DNA of 64,000 nucleotides from JBEKIK01 sp963838495 (GCA_963838495.1 CAWIRC010000001.1:558001-622000), one strand, 5' to 3'. Positions 18,247 to 28,508 are shown, counted from the first letter of the stretch. A program made the numbers and translations. The notes: a model not told the origin generated them from the sequence alone.

Positions 18247-18277
18247 GTTGGGGCGGCAGTTTAACTGCCGCCCCAAC
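18247..18277. terminator. Hairpin GTTGGGGCGGCAGTT, probable purE terminator
   Basis: 15-bp perfect stem with a one-base loop (arms GTTGGGGCGGCAGTT and AACTGCCGCCCCAAC), starting six bases after the purE stop codon. A near-identical hairpin follows recQ at 50876-50906. It lacks a clear T-run on the minus strand, so termination is inferred from position and stability. Confidence 0.6.
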
Positions 18278-18283
18278 GGCCAG

Positions 18284-18808
18284 TTATTTTTTGTGCTTGG
18301 CTACCGTGGTTTGTAAGGCATTGTCCTTGGCGATGATTTTTTCGGCAAGGGTGTGTTTGAAAGTAGCCATTTTTTCCTGCAAGTTTACATCCGAAAGGGC
18401 CAGAATTTGCACGGCCAAAAGCCCGGCGTTCCGGGGTCCGCCGCCGCCCACGGCAACGGTGGCCACGGGCACGTCGCCGGGCATCTGCACGGTGGATAAG
18501 AGCGAATCCAGCCCGCCGGACAAGTCGGTCGGCACGGGAATGCCTATCACCGGCAGAGTAGTATGCGAAGCGACAACTCCCGCCAGATGCGCAGCCCCGC
18601 CGGCCGCCGCTATCAGCACCTTCAATCCCCTGGCCGCTGCCATGGTGGCGAACTGGCGGACGATTTCCGGCGTGCGGTGCGCGCTCATCACGTGCACTTC
18701 GTACAACACGCCGAATTCATCCAAGGCCTCGGCCGTCGCCTTGATCTTAGTCCAATCGCTGTCCGATCCCAATACGATGCCCACTACGGGCGCAGTTTGT
18801 TCTGTCAT
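18284..18808 (-). CDS. purE: N5-carboxyaminoimidazole ribonucleotide mutase
   Basis: 174 residues, typical of class I PurE. It converts N5-CAIR to CAIR in purine synthesis. Motifs: GIVLGSDSDW at the substrate phosphate site, VMSAHRTPE with the catalytic His, and AAAGGAAHLAGVVASHT plus GIPVPT, also expected in the family. Its usual partner purK is not adjacent. An ATG at 18808 is the only reasonable start. The strong hairpin following it isolates it from mtnA downstream. Confidence 0.97.
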   Translation of the reverse strand: MTEQTAPVVGIVLGSDSDWTKIKATAEALDEFGVLYEVHVMSAHRTPEIVRQFATMAAARGLKVLIAAAGGAAHLAGVVASHTTLPVIGIPVPTDLSGGLDSLLSTVQMPGDVPVATVAVGGGGPRNAGLLAVQILALSDVNLQEKMATFKHTLAEKIIAKDNALQTTVAKHKK

Positions 18809-18898
18809 TTTTTTCTACCCCTTATAAAGATGACATGTGCCGCCGCTTGCTTGCAAACGGCAGACCTCCGGCTCTCATGGTGCAACCGTCCAACACTA

Positions 18899-19020
18899 AG
18901 AGCTTATCCCAAAACATAAAAATACAATGATGGCAACAGGTTTTAACGATATATTCTCAACGATTCAGCCCTCACCCTAGCCCTCTCCCAAAGGGAGAGG
19001 GGACTTTTGGGATAAGCTCT
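18899..19020. mobile_element. MITE-like element with 16-bp terminal inverted repeats
   Basis: The ends AGAGCTTATCCCAAAA (18899-18914) and TTTTGGGATAAGCTCT (19005-19020) are exact inverse complements. The 122-bp interior has no ORF and includes the C-rich repeat (18969-19002) with a perfect 9-bp hairpin CCCTCTCCC/GGGAGAGGG. This is the structure of a non-autonomous transposable element mobilised in trans. No clear target duplication can be read, and no matching transposase is in the window. Confidence 0.6.
18969..19002. repeat. C-rich interspersed repeat, copy 2
   Basis: 34 bases, nearly identical to the unit at 14676-14711 inside the rhamnosidase gene, differing mainly by one-base shortening of two C-runs and one substitution. 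Here it is non-coding, inside the MITE-like element. Confidence 0.7.
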
Positions 19021-19056
19021 ACGCGTCGGTGCCCGTCGCGGCTTTATGTTCCAAAT

Positions 19057-20165
19057 CTAAACGTCGAAACGCGGATTATACGGCATGGCGAAGGTTTCCG
19101 CCACTGCCCGATTGGTTATTTCGCCTTCGTACAAATTGATAGCCCGGGCCACCGGCGGCAGCGACTGGGCGGCCGGCAGCAGGCCCCGGTTGGCAATCTG
19201 CAAGGCCCAGGGAAGCGTTACGTTGCAGAGCGCGAAAGTGCTGGTCCGGCCGACCGCCCCGGGTATATTGGTTACGCAATAATGCACTACATCGTTGACT
19301 AAAAACGTGGGATTGCTGTGCGTGGTCGGCCGGCTGGTGGCCGCGCATCCGCCCTGGTCTATCGCCACGTCGATAATCACGCTGCCGGGCTTCATCAGCC
19401 GCAGGTCTTCTTCCTCGATCAATCGGGGCGCTTTTGCGCCCGGGACCAGGACCGCTCCGATCACCAGGTCGGCCATCTTGAGTTGGTCGCGGATGGTATG
19501 GCGGTCGCTGTAGATCACCGTGACGTTGGGAGGCATGATGTCATCAAGATATCGCAGCCGGTCCATGTTTATATCCAGAAGTCCGATGCTGGCGCGGAAA
19601 CCGGCGGCCACACGGGCGGCATTAGCTCCTACCACGCCGCCCCCCAGGATGGTAATATGAGCGGGCTGCACGCCTGGCACGCCCGCCAAAAGAATACCCC
19701 GGCCCATTTGCGGACGCTCCAGGTATTTGGCCCCTTCCTGGATGCTCATCCGGCCGGCGACTTCGCTCATGGGGATCAAAAGTGGCAGCCTGCCGTGCTC
19801 GTCGCGCAGAGTTTCATAGGCCACGGCAATGCATCCGGTGTCGAGCAGGGCCTCGGTCAAGGCCCGGTTGGCGGCCAGATGAAAATAATTGAAGATGACT
19901 TGTCCGCGGCGCAGAGCGGCAATTCGCTCGTCTGCGGCTCTTTCACCTTGATGATCATCTCCGAACGATCGTAAATTTCCCCGGGGCCAGGAACCACTTC
20001 GGCGCCGTGGCGGAGATAATCGTGGTCGGGCAGTCCGGAGCCCAGTCCGGCGCCGGCTTCGATCAGCACTTTGTGTCCCGAGCGGGTCAATTCTTCGACC
20101 CCCACGGGCAGCATGCCCACGCGGTATTCATCCTGCTTGATTTCTTTTGGTACGCCGATGATCAT
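19057..20165 (-). CDS. ald: Alanine dehydrogenase, one-base frameshift
   Basis: NAD-dependent alanine dehydrogenase of about 371 residues, catalysing reversible L-alanine to pyruvate plus ammonia. The N-terminal part begins MIIGVPKEIKQDEYRVG (20165), followed by GHKVLIEAGAG and MIIKVKEPQ. The C-terminal part contains the Rossmann motif ITILGGGVVGANAA and the family motif PMSEVAGRMSIQEGAKYLE. The two parts lie in different frames. Between them, GPLxRRGQVIFNYFHLAANR is restored if one G (plus strand) is added near 19912-19916, which identifies a one-base deletion. The ATG overlaps the der stop codon by four bases, so der and ald are probably cotranscribed. Functional status depends on whether the indel is real. 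Confidence 0.85.
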
Positions 20166-21517
20166 GATTTCACTTTCGAATCGACCTCATCGCGCTGGTC
20201 CCCATGCTCGCGCTTGCGCAGGTAGAGCTTGATGGGAACCTCGCCGAATTCCAGTTTTTCCCGAAATGCGCTCAATAAATATCGCTGGTATTGAGCCGTA
20301 AGGGCACGCGGCGCATTGCAAAAAAGCACGAGTGTGGGCGGCTGCACGGCCACCTGCGTGGCGTAATAAATTTTCGCCCGCCGGCCTTGATGATCTGGTG
20401 GGGGATTCTGCTCCAACGCCGCGCAAAGCAGCTTGTTCAATTGCGACGTGCTTACCCGGCTCAGCGATTGCTTGTACAACATTTGGGCATGATTGAGCAT
20501 GGCCTTGACGTTTTTACCGGTTTGTCCGGTGATGAATGCGATCGGCACGTACCACATGGAGCGAAATGTGTCGCGCAGGTAGGACACCCATTTTTCGGTG
20601 GGCATGCTGCCGGCCATTAGGTCCCACTTGTTGACCACGAACATGCAGGGCTTGTATTGCTGGGCAATGTAGTCGCAAAGTTGCTTATCGACCTTGCTAA
20701 TGCGCTGCGAGGCGTCGAAAAACAAGAGCGACACGTCTGCCCGGCGGATGCTCCGCTGCGCCCTGTGCGTGCTGTAAAAATCCACGTCCGTGCCGATGCT
20801 CTTACCGCGGCGGAAACCCGGCGTATCGATGGCCATAAAGACCTTGCCGTCCAGTTCGAAGCGCACATCCACGCTGTCGCGCGTGGTGCCGGGAATGCGG
20901 CTTACGATCATCCGCTCGGCTTGGGCCAAGGTGTTCACCAACGTGCTCTTGCCCGTGTTGCGCCGGCCCACAATGGCCACTTTCATCGCCGTTTCCGGCG
21001 GAGGCGACTGGCCGGGCGAAGGCGCCGGCAGCCGATTATATATTTCCTCCAGCAATTCCTCCTTGCCCCGGTTCTCTTTGGCGCTCACGCGGATCATCTT
21101 CCGGCCAAATCGGTAAAACTCGTCGGCCTGGGTCTCCAGCCCCTCGTGATCGGTTTTGTTGGCCACCAGGATCACCGGCGGCGTGACGTAACGCAATCGC
21201 TTGGCCACCTCATGATCCAGGGGGACGACTCCCTCCCGCGTATCGACCACGAAAAGGATTATGCTCGCCGATTCCACCGCCGTTTGAATCTGCTCTTCCA
21301 CCAGGTCGGTCAGGTTGTCGGCGTCTTCCAGGCCCATGCCCCCTGTGTCGACCAGTTCGGCAAACCGGTCGCGGATTTCGATCAGATGCGTGAGGCGATC
21401 CCGGGTAACGCCGGCAGTTTGATCCACAATCGCCAGCCGCCGCCCGGCCAGCCAATTGAAAACGCTCGACTTGCCTACGTTAGGCCTGCCTACAATGACA
21501 ATTTGCGGAACACCCAT
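20162..21517 (-). CDS. der: Ribosome-associated GTPase Der (EngA)
   Basis: 451 residues with two tandem GTPase domains and a C-terminal KH-like domain, the family layout. It acts in 50S ribosomal subunit assembly. The first P-loop is GRPNVGKSSVF and the second GRRNTGKSTLV; NKTDHEG and NKWDLMA are the specificity motifs. DTGGMG and DTPGFRRG are the switch II motifs. The frame is open upstream to 21649, but homology starts at MGVPQIVIVGRPNVG (21517). It overlaps ald by four bases. Confidence 0.96.
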   Translation of the reverse strand: MGVPQIVIVGRPNVGKSSVFNWLAGRRLAIVDQTAGVTRDRLTHLIEIRDRFAELVDTGGMGLEDADNLTDLVEEQIQTAVESASIILFVVDTREGVVPLDHEVAKRLRYVTPPVILVANKTDHEGLETQADEFYRFGRKMIRVSAKENRGKEELLEEIYNRLPAPSPGQSPPPETAMKVAIVGRRNTGKSTLVNTLAQAERMIVSRIPGTTRDSVDVRFELDGKVFMAIDTPGFRRGKSIGTDVDFYSTHRAQRSIRRADVSLLFFDASQRISKVDKQLCDYIAQQYKPCMFVVNKWDLMAGSMPTEKWVSYLRDTFRSMWYVPIAFITGQTGKNVKAMLNHAQMLYKQSLSRVSTSQLNKLLCAALEQNPPPDHQGRRAKIYYATQVAVQPPTLVLFCNAPRALTAQYQRYLLSAFREKLEFGEVPIKLYLRKREHGDQRDEVDSKVKS

Positions 21518-21984
21518 CGACCGATTCGCCCGAGTTTTTTTCCCACCATAATGGTGGGGATAAATGCCAATCCCGCCCCAGATCAAATCTTGACTATAAA
21601 AAATACTGGATTGATTAAATTGATTATAAAGTATACGACAAAGCATCACTTTAAGGTCTCATCTATGATAATCTTTCCAGTTTAAACAATCCAGTCCTGT
21701 TGGGGGATATTGATTGCCGTATGATACTAATTGAGTAGGGTACATAAGAGACAGAAAACCGGGGAATTTAGGATAAATGCTAGTGTACTTAATGTTTTGA
21801 TGTGGATGTATTTAACATTGGATAACCGCTGCTAATCGATTAGGAACATATTTTGATTTCCCCCCATATCGCCGCTGTCCTATTGCGCTATACTGATGAG
21901 GGAAATAATCATTTTTTGGATTACAAACTGCGACCCCAAAACGAGCATGTCTATTAAAAATTCTGATGCAAAGAATATTTACTA
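21518..21984. other. AT-rich divergent intergenic region
   Basis: About 470 bases between der and the uracil-DNA glycosylase gene, markedly richer in A+T than the flanks. It should carry both promoters, but no pair of boxes stands out from the many AT-rich words. No ORF, tRNA or hairpin of note was seen. Confidence 0.5.
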
Positions 21985-22746
21985 ATGCCCCAGACCGAAA
22001 AAAACATGTCTGAGCAGATCGTTCGGACCTTGGCACAAAGATTGGAAAGCCTGCATCAAGCCGGGTTTCAGACAATTACCAAAATTCCAGTTGCAAAATC
22101 CTTAATGGCGGGGCCTGTTATAACTCTGCAAAAAACGTCGGCTGCTCCTATTCAAAGCCCAGCCGATCCGCGCTCATGTGCGCTTGCCGAAGCGGCCCGG
22201 GACGTGGCAGCCTGCACGCGTTGCGCGGAACTTGTCCGCAATCGCACGCAAACGGTTTTCGGCGTGGGCAATCCATACGCACGGCTGGTTTTTTGCGGCG
22301 AGGCCCCCGGGGCGGATGAAGACCGGCAAGGCGAACCGTTTGTAGGCAGGGCGGGGCAGTTGCTTACGGACATCATCGTCAAGGGCATGAAAATGCGCCG
22401 CCAGGACGTTTATATTCTAAATATCCTTCGCTGCCGCCCGCCGGGCAACCGCAACCCGCTGCCGGTCGAGGCCGCCGCCTGCCGCGAATTCCTCGACCGC
22501 CAACTGTCCATTATCCAGCCCGAGTTCATCTGCTGCTTAGGCGCGGTGGCCGCGCAAAATTTGCTGCAAACCGATACGCCCATCGGCCGGCTCCGCGGCC
22601 GGATCCTCGACTACAACGGAATTAAAGTCGTTTGCACCTACCATCCGGCGTATATATTGCGGAATCCGTCGGCCAAGAAATTCCTCTGGGATGATATAAA
22701 ATTATTAATGTCCGAAATGGGGATGGAAAAAAAGGATGAAGGATGA
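21985..22746 (+). CDS. Family 4 (Fe-S) uracil-DNA glycosylase
   Basis: 253 residues. It removes uracil from DNA to start base excision repair. Motif A is FCGEAPGADEDRQGEPFVG, which differs from the family 1 water-activating motif and fits type 4/5 enzymes. Cysteines in AACTRCAEL, together with downstream ILRCRPPGNRNP and the Cys of DRQLSIIQPEFICC, would bind the [4Fe-4S] cluster. The motif toward the C-terminus is TYHPAYILRNPSAKK. The N-terminal 70 residues are low-conservation; an internal start is possible (MSEQIVRTLAQ). It precedes archease by 154 bases on the same strand. Confidence 0.92.
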   Translation: MPQTEKNMSEQIVRTLAQRLESLHQAGFQTITKIPVAKSLMAGPVITLQKTSAAPIQSPADPRSCALAEAARDVAACTRCAELVRNRTQTVFGVGNPYARLVFCGEAPGADEDRQGEPFVGRAGQLLTDIIVKGMKMRRQDVYILNILRCRPPGNRNPLPVEAAACREFLDRQLSIIQPEFICCLGAVAAQNLLQTDTPIGRLRGRILDYNGIKVVCTYHPAYILRNPSAKKFLWDDIKLLMSEMGMEKKDEG

Positions 22747-22900
22747 ATAAAGAATGATGATTGGTGAATAATCAAATGAAACCGCTTGCGGTTTCGCGGA
22801 AAAAAACCGGGAACAAGCTCCCGGGCTAAACGTGATATGCCTCGCTTGCGAACCGAAAACCGTAAACTGACAACTGTAAACTGACGACTGACAACTATTT

Positions 22901-23311
22901 ATGTTCGAAACCTTCGAACACACCGCCGATTTGGGATTGCGGATTCGAGCGGATAATCTAAACAACTTGTTCGCCGAAGCCGGCCGGGCTTTGTTTTCGG
23001 TTATTGTGGAAAAACCCGAAAATATACGTTTGGACGAAGAAATTCCCTACACCATCAAAGGCAACGAGGCGGAAGAACTCCTGCACGATTGGCTGACCGA
23101 ATTGCTTTTCACCTTTCACGTCCACAGGCGGTTGCTGGGAAAGTTCGACGTGAATATTCAATCCAACGGACTCACGGCCATTGCCCAAGGCGAAAAGATC
23201 GATCCAAAGCGGCACGAAATAAACGTGGAAATCAAGGCAGTCACGTGGCATGGCCTGAAAGTGGTGCAATGCCCAGAGGGCTGGATGGCCGAGGTGATCG
23301 TGGACATATAA
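22901..23311 (+). CDS. Archease
   Basis: 136 residues, the usual size. Archease is a cofactor that speeds the RtcB ligase by helping GMP transfer and broadening its nucleotide use. The N-terminus FETFEHTADLGLRI carries the conserved HTAD element; the C-terminal acidic metal-site residues are in WMAEVIVDI. The next gene is rtcB, 71 bases on, as in many archaea and bacteria, and the two probably share a transcript. The leader between this gene and the uracil-DNA glycosylase holds a short-word repeat (TAAACTGA...). Confidence 0.94.
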   Translation: MFETFEHTADLGLRIRADNLNNLFAEAGRALFSVIVEKPENIRLDEEIPYTIKGNEAEELLHDWLTELLFTFHVHRRLLGKFDVNIQSNGLTAIAQGEKIDPKRHEINVEIKAVTWHGLKVVQCPEGWMAEVIVDI

Positions 23312-23382
23312 AATAAATGCAGAATGACGAATGCATAATGACGAATGTCAACAGTTTGTAGTTTCGCAATGGAGATTGAAAC

Positions 23383-24846
23383 ATGCCGAAAACGGGCTAT
23401 AGCGGTCCGCTGGAACAGATCGACGAGTGCACCTGGCGGATCCCGAAAGGTTATAAAATTGGCATGCGCGTGGAAGGACGCATCTTTGCCGACGATAAAC
23501 TCATCGAACAGATCCGCCACGACGAAGCACCGGAGCAGGTGGCCAATGTGGCGTTTTTGCCGGGCGTGCAAATGGCCAGCCTTGCCATGCCCGACATACA
23601 TTGGGGCTACGGCTTTTGCATCGGCGGCGTTTCGGCAACCGACCCGGAAGAAGGCGGCGTCATCTCGCCCGGCGGCGTGGGCTACGACATCAACTGCGGC
23701 GTGCGTCTACTGCGCACCAACCTTAACGTCGCCGACGTGGCACCCCGCATCGGCCAGCTCATGGAAGCGCTTTTCCGCCGCATCCCGGCCGGAGTGGGTG
23801 AAGGCGGCATTTATCTCTTTGACCACAAGGAACTCCGCCGCATCTTGGCCGAAGGTTCATCATATCTGCTAAAGCGCGGCTGGGCCACCGAAAGCGACCT
23901 GGAAAACACCGAGGCCGGCGGTTGCGTCCCCGGCGCACAGCCCGATTTCGTCAGCCAAAAGGCACTCTCCCGCGGCGGCGATCAATGCGGCACACTGGGC
24001 TCGGGCAACCATTTTCTCGAAGTCCAGGTAGTCGACGAAATCGTCGACCAATCGGCCGCCCGCACCATGGGCCTGGAAAAGGGCCTGGTTTGCGTGATGA
24101 TCCATTCCGGCTCACGCGGCTTAGGCTACCAGGTTTGCGACGACGCCCTGCTCATGCTCCGCAAGGCCCCGGCCAAGTACGGCATCGACCTGCCCGACCG
24201 CCAACTGGCCTGCGCGCCTGTACATAGTCCCGAGGGCCAGGAATACTTAGGCGCTATGCGCTCGGCGGCGAATTTCGCCTGGGCCAACCGGCAGTTGCTC
24301 ATGTGGCAGACGCGGGAGATATTCGCCGATTTCTTCGGCCGCAGTTGGGAATCGATGCAAATGAACCTGGTTTACGACGTGGCCCATAACATCGCCAAAA
24401 TGGAAAAACACATCGTCAATGGCGAGGAAAAATTGCTTTGCGTGCATCGCAAGGGCGCCACGCGGGCTTTTCCGGCCGGGCATCCGGAAGTGCCAGAAAA
24501 ATATCGCCACATCGGCCAGCCGGTGATCATCCCCGGCGACATGGGCCGGGCAAGCTGGGTGCTTGTGGGTCAACCGGGCAGCATGGAAAAAACCTTTGGC
24601 ACCACCTGCCACGGCGCAGGCCGCGTGATGAGCCGCACCGCCGCGGTGAAAAACGCCCAAGGCCGGCGCATCGACAAGGAACTTGCCGAGCAAGGCGTGA
24701 TAGCCAAGTGCCGCCACTGGAAAGGCCTGGCCGAAGAACAACCCGCCGCCTATAAAGACGTCAGCCTAGTCGTCGACGTAGTCCACCGCGCGGGATTGGC
24801 GAGTAAAGTAGCAAGAATGCGACCGATAGGGGTGGTGAAGGGATAA
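23383..24846 (+). CDS. rtcB: RNA-splicing ligase RtcB
   Basis: 487 residues, standard length. RtcB seals 2',3'-cyclic phosphate (or 3'-phosphate) and 5'-OH RNA ends using GTP and Mn2+. All family motifs are present: GVGYDINCGVR with the metal-binding Asp/Cys, GTLGSGNHFLEVQ, MIHSGSRGLG, NFAWANRQ, HNIAKME, and the C-terminal CHGAGRVMSR, in which the His is the residue guanylated in homologues. It makes a two-gene RNA-repair unit with archease. In bacteria its targets are often tRNA or rRNA cut by stress nucleases; no such nuclease is seen nearby. Confidence 0.97.
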   Translation: MPKTGYSGPLEQIDECTWRIPKGYKIGMRVEGRIFADDKLIEQIRHDEAPEQVANVAFLPGVQMASLAMPDIHWGYGFCIGGVSATDPEEGGVISPGGVGYDINCGVRLLRTNLNVADVAPRIGQLMEALFRRIPAGVGEGGIYLFDHKELRRILAEGSSYLLKRGWATESDLENTEAGGCVPGAQPDFVSQKALSRGGDQCGTLGSGNHFLEVQVVDEIVDQSAARTMGLEKGLVCVMIHSGSRGLGYQVCDDALLMLRKAPAKYGIDLPDRQLACAPVHSPEGQEYLGAMRSAANFAWANRQLLMWQTREIFADFFGRSWESMQMNLVYDVAHNIAKMEKHIVNGEEKLLCVHRKGATRAFPAGHPEVPEKYRHIGQPVIIPGDMGRASWVLVGQPGSMEKTFGTTCHGAGRVMSRTAAVKNAQGRRIDKELAEQGVIAKCRHWKGLAEEQPAAYKDVSLVVDVVHRAGLASKVARMRPIGVVKG

Positions 24847-25909
<1,063 letters not shown>

Positions 25910-27127
25910 ATGATAGAGTTTATTTGTACCAGAAGAAAAACGTTGACATGCGGGGCCGGGTTTACACTATGCCTGCTAATATTAACAGTTTTCGCGTCTT
26001 CGGCAGTTGGTTCGGATGATACCCTGCTTAGCTGGAATTTCCAGCAGACGGGTTTCACGGCGTACAGCGGTGCAGGCCCGCAGACGGCGGTTGCCATGCG
26101 CGACGGCCGGTCTTGGCCGGTCATTTTCAGTGAGAACGCCGAACGCAAGGTTCAAGCCTATTCCCTGTATCCTGTAAAGAACCCGTCTATTACTAGTATC
26201 TCCACAAATTGGTTCCAGATCGGCACTAACCTGATCACCGATACGGACACCGGGATTCTGTCGGCGGCCACCAGTCCGGACGGCCGCTTTGGCGCAGCGC
26301 TTACCATCATTGGAAATTCGAACAGCGCGGCGGTAGTGGGCAGCTCGCTTACAGGTTTCACAGGGGCGATGACGGGTGTGCAGGCCATCGATTTCGACAA
26401 GGACGGCAATCTGGTCAAGGGCACTTTAAGCACGCTGCCTGTAATACAAGGAGTATCGCCCGGTCCGCTGGTTGACATTGCAGTTTCAGCTTTGGGCGAC
26501 GTAGGTGCAGTTGACGTCTCTCTCAGATACTATCAGAACAGCCCGCTGATGGGCGGCTGGGGATCTATCGATCTTAAGCAGGCCTTACCAACTTCGTCCC
26601 CGGTTCCGCAAAGCTTGGATTTGGCCATCGACAGCCTGGGACGGCCCCATATCGTCGGCCTACAAGCTTCACAGGCGTTGGTTGCCTACGATTTCGATAC
26701 CGTTTCCGGCCAGTGGAAAGCTCAATCCCTGGGTACAGGCATAATGGGTACCTACGGCGCCACCATCGCTGCCGACAGCAAGGGCGGAGTAGGCGCGGCT
26801 TGGGTTAGATACAATCAATCCACCGGCGCCCAACTTATGTATTCTTACAAAAGCGGAAACAACGATTGGTCAAGCCTGGTCGTCACTTCCATGGCCTACA
26901 ATCCCACCACCAAGTACTCCGAGGCCTTGAGCCAGATACAGGGAGTTGGACTCGCCTTTGATGCGAATGACCTGCCCGTAATCTCCTTCACGGCAACCAA
27001 TGGCGGCATCTGGCTGGCATACGATCCCGTCGCCGTGCCCGAACCAACAGTGATGCTTTTATTGGCCTCGGGCGGGGCACTTGTTTTGCTATTTCGCTCG
27101 ATAAAAGGCAAGTCAGGCAAAATCTGA
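25910..27127 (+). CDS. PEP-CTERM secreted protein of unknown function
   Basis: 405 residues. A signal peptide covers about residues 1-34 (FTLCLLILTVFASSAVG). The body is rich in Ser/Thr/Gly and small hydrophobics. Repeated phrases such as DTDTGILSAATSPDGRFG, VDIAVSALGDVGAV, LDLAIDSLGRPHIVGL and GLAFDANDLPVISFT suggest a beta-propeller or beta-solenoid. The C-terminus is VPEPTVMLLLASGGALVL followed by RSIKGKSGK, a PEP-CTERM sorting signal. AAAGGAG lies seven bases before the ATG. It would be exported and anchored or released by an exosortase (not in the window). Extracellular matrix, adhesion or substrate-binding roles are possible. A hairpin at 27178-27204 ends the unit. Confidence 0.85.
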   Translation: MIEFICTRRKTLTCGAGFTLCLLILTVFASSAVGSDDTLLSWNFQQTGFTAYSGAGPQTAVAMRDGRSWPVIFSENAERKVQAYSLYPVKNPSITSISTNWFQIGTNLITDTDTGILSAATSPDGRFGAALTIIGNSNSAAVVGSSLTGFTGAMTGVQAIDFDKDGNLVKGTLSTLPVIQGVSPGPLVDIAVSALGDVGAVDVSLRYYQNSPLMGGWGSIDLKQALPTSSPVPQSLDLAIDSLGRPHIVGLQASQALVAYDFDTVSGQWKAQSLGTGIMGTYGATIAADSKGGVGAAWVRYNQSTGAQLMYSYKSGNNDWSSLVVTSMAYNPTTKYSEALSQIQGVGLAFDANDLPVISFTATNGGIWLAYDPVAVPEPTVMLLLASGGALVLLFRSIKGKSGKI

Positions 27128-27177
27128 CAAAGAGTTTTTGTGTCAACGCCTGATTGCATGTTGCATGAAACATATTT

Positions 27178-27204
27178 AGCCCCCCGGTGATTACACCGGG
27201 GGCT
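27178..27204. terminator. GCCCCCCGGTG hairpin after the PEP-CTERM gene
   Basis: Stem of about 11 bp (arms GCCCCCCGGTG and CACCGGGGGC) with loop ATTA, followed by TTTGTTT. It begins 50 bases after the stop codon. It is the second copy of the repeat seen at 1855-1911, sharing the leading CATATTTAGC. Confidence 0.7.
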
Positions 27205-27292
27205 TTGTTTGAGGTTTTACGCCTTGCTAGGAAAATAGAACCGCAATCCTTTTTGTTCCCCTATTATTTGTTTACAACTGGCATCAATCGTT

Positions 27293-28438
27293 TTACACTT
27301 TTTTCTCCCCGCCCCACCGCAGCGCCTTGCGGGCAATTTCAAATGCCGCATTGGGCCTTCCCAATTGCCGGGAGTTGACCTTCATTTGGGCCAGCCGGGC
27401 AGGGTCGTCCAGGAGCTTTGTCAGTTTGTGAGAGAGTGTGGCGATGTTGTTGATCTTGATCGCCGCCGCGTTTTCTAAAAGGAAATCGGAGTTGCGATAT
27501 TCCTGGCCGGGGATTGGGTTGACTATGGCCAGGACCGCGCCCCGGGCGAGAACCTCAGAGGTGGTCAGCCCGCCGGGCTTGGACAAAACTACGTCGGCCG
27601 CCGCCATAAGCTCATCGATCTGGTCGGTAAAGCCCAGAATCTTCACCCGGTGGCGCTCGGGCGCCTCAACGTGTTCCAGGCGGACTTTTAGTTCCTCGTT
27701 CCTGCCGGCAACCACTACGATCTCCAACGGCCGGGGAACCGAGAGCAGTCCCAGCAACAGGCTTTCCACCGGGCCGATGCCGAATCCGCCGGCAAGTTGC
27801 AGTATTACCGGCCGGTCGCCGTCCAAGCCCTGACGCCGGCGGCAGGCGTCGCGATCCTTTTCCTGGGAAAAAACGGGGTGGATGGGAATGCCGGTCACGG
27901 TGATGTCGGATTCCGGCACGCTCCAGTAGGCAAGGTAGGCCGCGCCCTCGTCCGTGGCCGCAAAGTAATGTTCGCAAGGCTGGTTCACCCAGAGGCGGTG
28001 CGTCTCGAAGTCGGTCGTCACGGTAAGCTGGGGTGTAGCGATCTGCCCTTTGCGCCGCAGTGAGGCAATGATCTCGGCCGGCAGAAAATGGGTGTTGACG
28101 ATTATGTCCCACGATTCTTCCCGCAACAATTTCAGGAACCTGCCGAGGTTTAACCGTTCGATGGCCAGGCGGACTCGGTCGCTCTTGTGTTGCGGCGAGG
28201 GTTTTCGATCCATCATGTCATAGACGTAACCCAGCACGAACGGTGCCTTGTTCACCAGGTCGAAATACGCTTGGGCGTATAACCGGCGGAATGCGGCGTT
28301 GGTTAATTCCAATATATCGATGTTCTTGACCAGGGCCTGGGGATCGAGTTGACGAAGGGCCAACTCGACGGCCTGTGCCGCCCGCAAATGCCCTCCGCCC
28401 ACTGATGCGGATAGAACAAGAATTCGCTTGGCTGGCAT
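27293..28438 (-). CDS. GT28 glycosyltransferase, MGDG/diacylglycerol glucosyltransferase type
   Basis: 381 residues. It begins RILVLSASVGGGHLRAAQAVE, the N-terminal motif of MGDG synthase-like enzymes. The C-terminal half resembles the MurG-like part of GT28, with LQLAGGFGIGPVESLL and DVVLSKPGGLTTSEVLARG, the UDP-sugar-binding pattern. Such enzymes move a galactose or glucose from UDP-sugar to diacylglycerol at the inner face of the membrane; acceptor and sugar cannot be fixed from sequence. It follows rpoN on the same strand after 70 bases, so the two could be cotranscribed. Confidence 0.85.
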   Translation of the reverse strand: MPAKRILVLSASVGGGHLRAAQAVELALRQLDPQALVKNIDILELTNAAFRRLYAQAYFDLVNKAPFVLGYVYDMMDRKPSPQHKSDRVRLAIERLNLGRFLKLLREESWDIIVNTHFLPAEIIASLRRKGQIATPQLTVTTDFETHRLWVNQPCEHYFAATDEGAAYLAYWSVPESDITVTGIPIHPVFSQEKDRDACRRRQGLDGDRPVILQLAGGFGIGPVESLLLGLLSVPRPLEIVVVAGRNEELKVRLEHVEAPERHRVKILGFTDQIDELMAAADVVLSKPGGLTTSEVLARGAVLAIVNPIPGQEYRNSDFLLENAAAIKINNIATLSHKLTKLLDDPARLAQMKVNSRQLGRPNAAFEIARKALRWGGEKKV

Positions 28439-28508
28439 GTGAAACTCCCTGGCGCATCCTTTGGTTGCAACCGAACATTTTGTAGTAGAAAAGACGCGGC
28501 CGGCCGGT

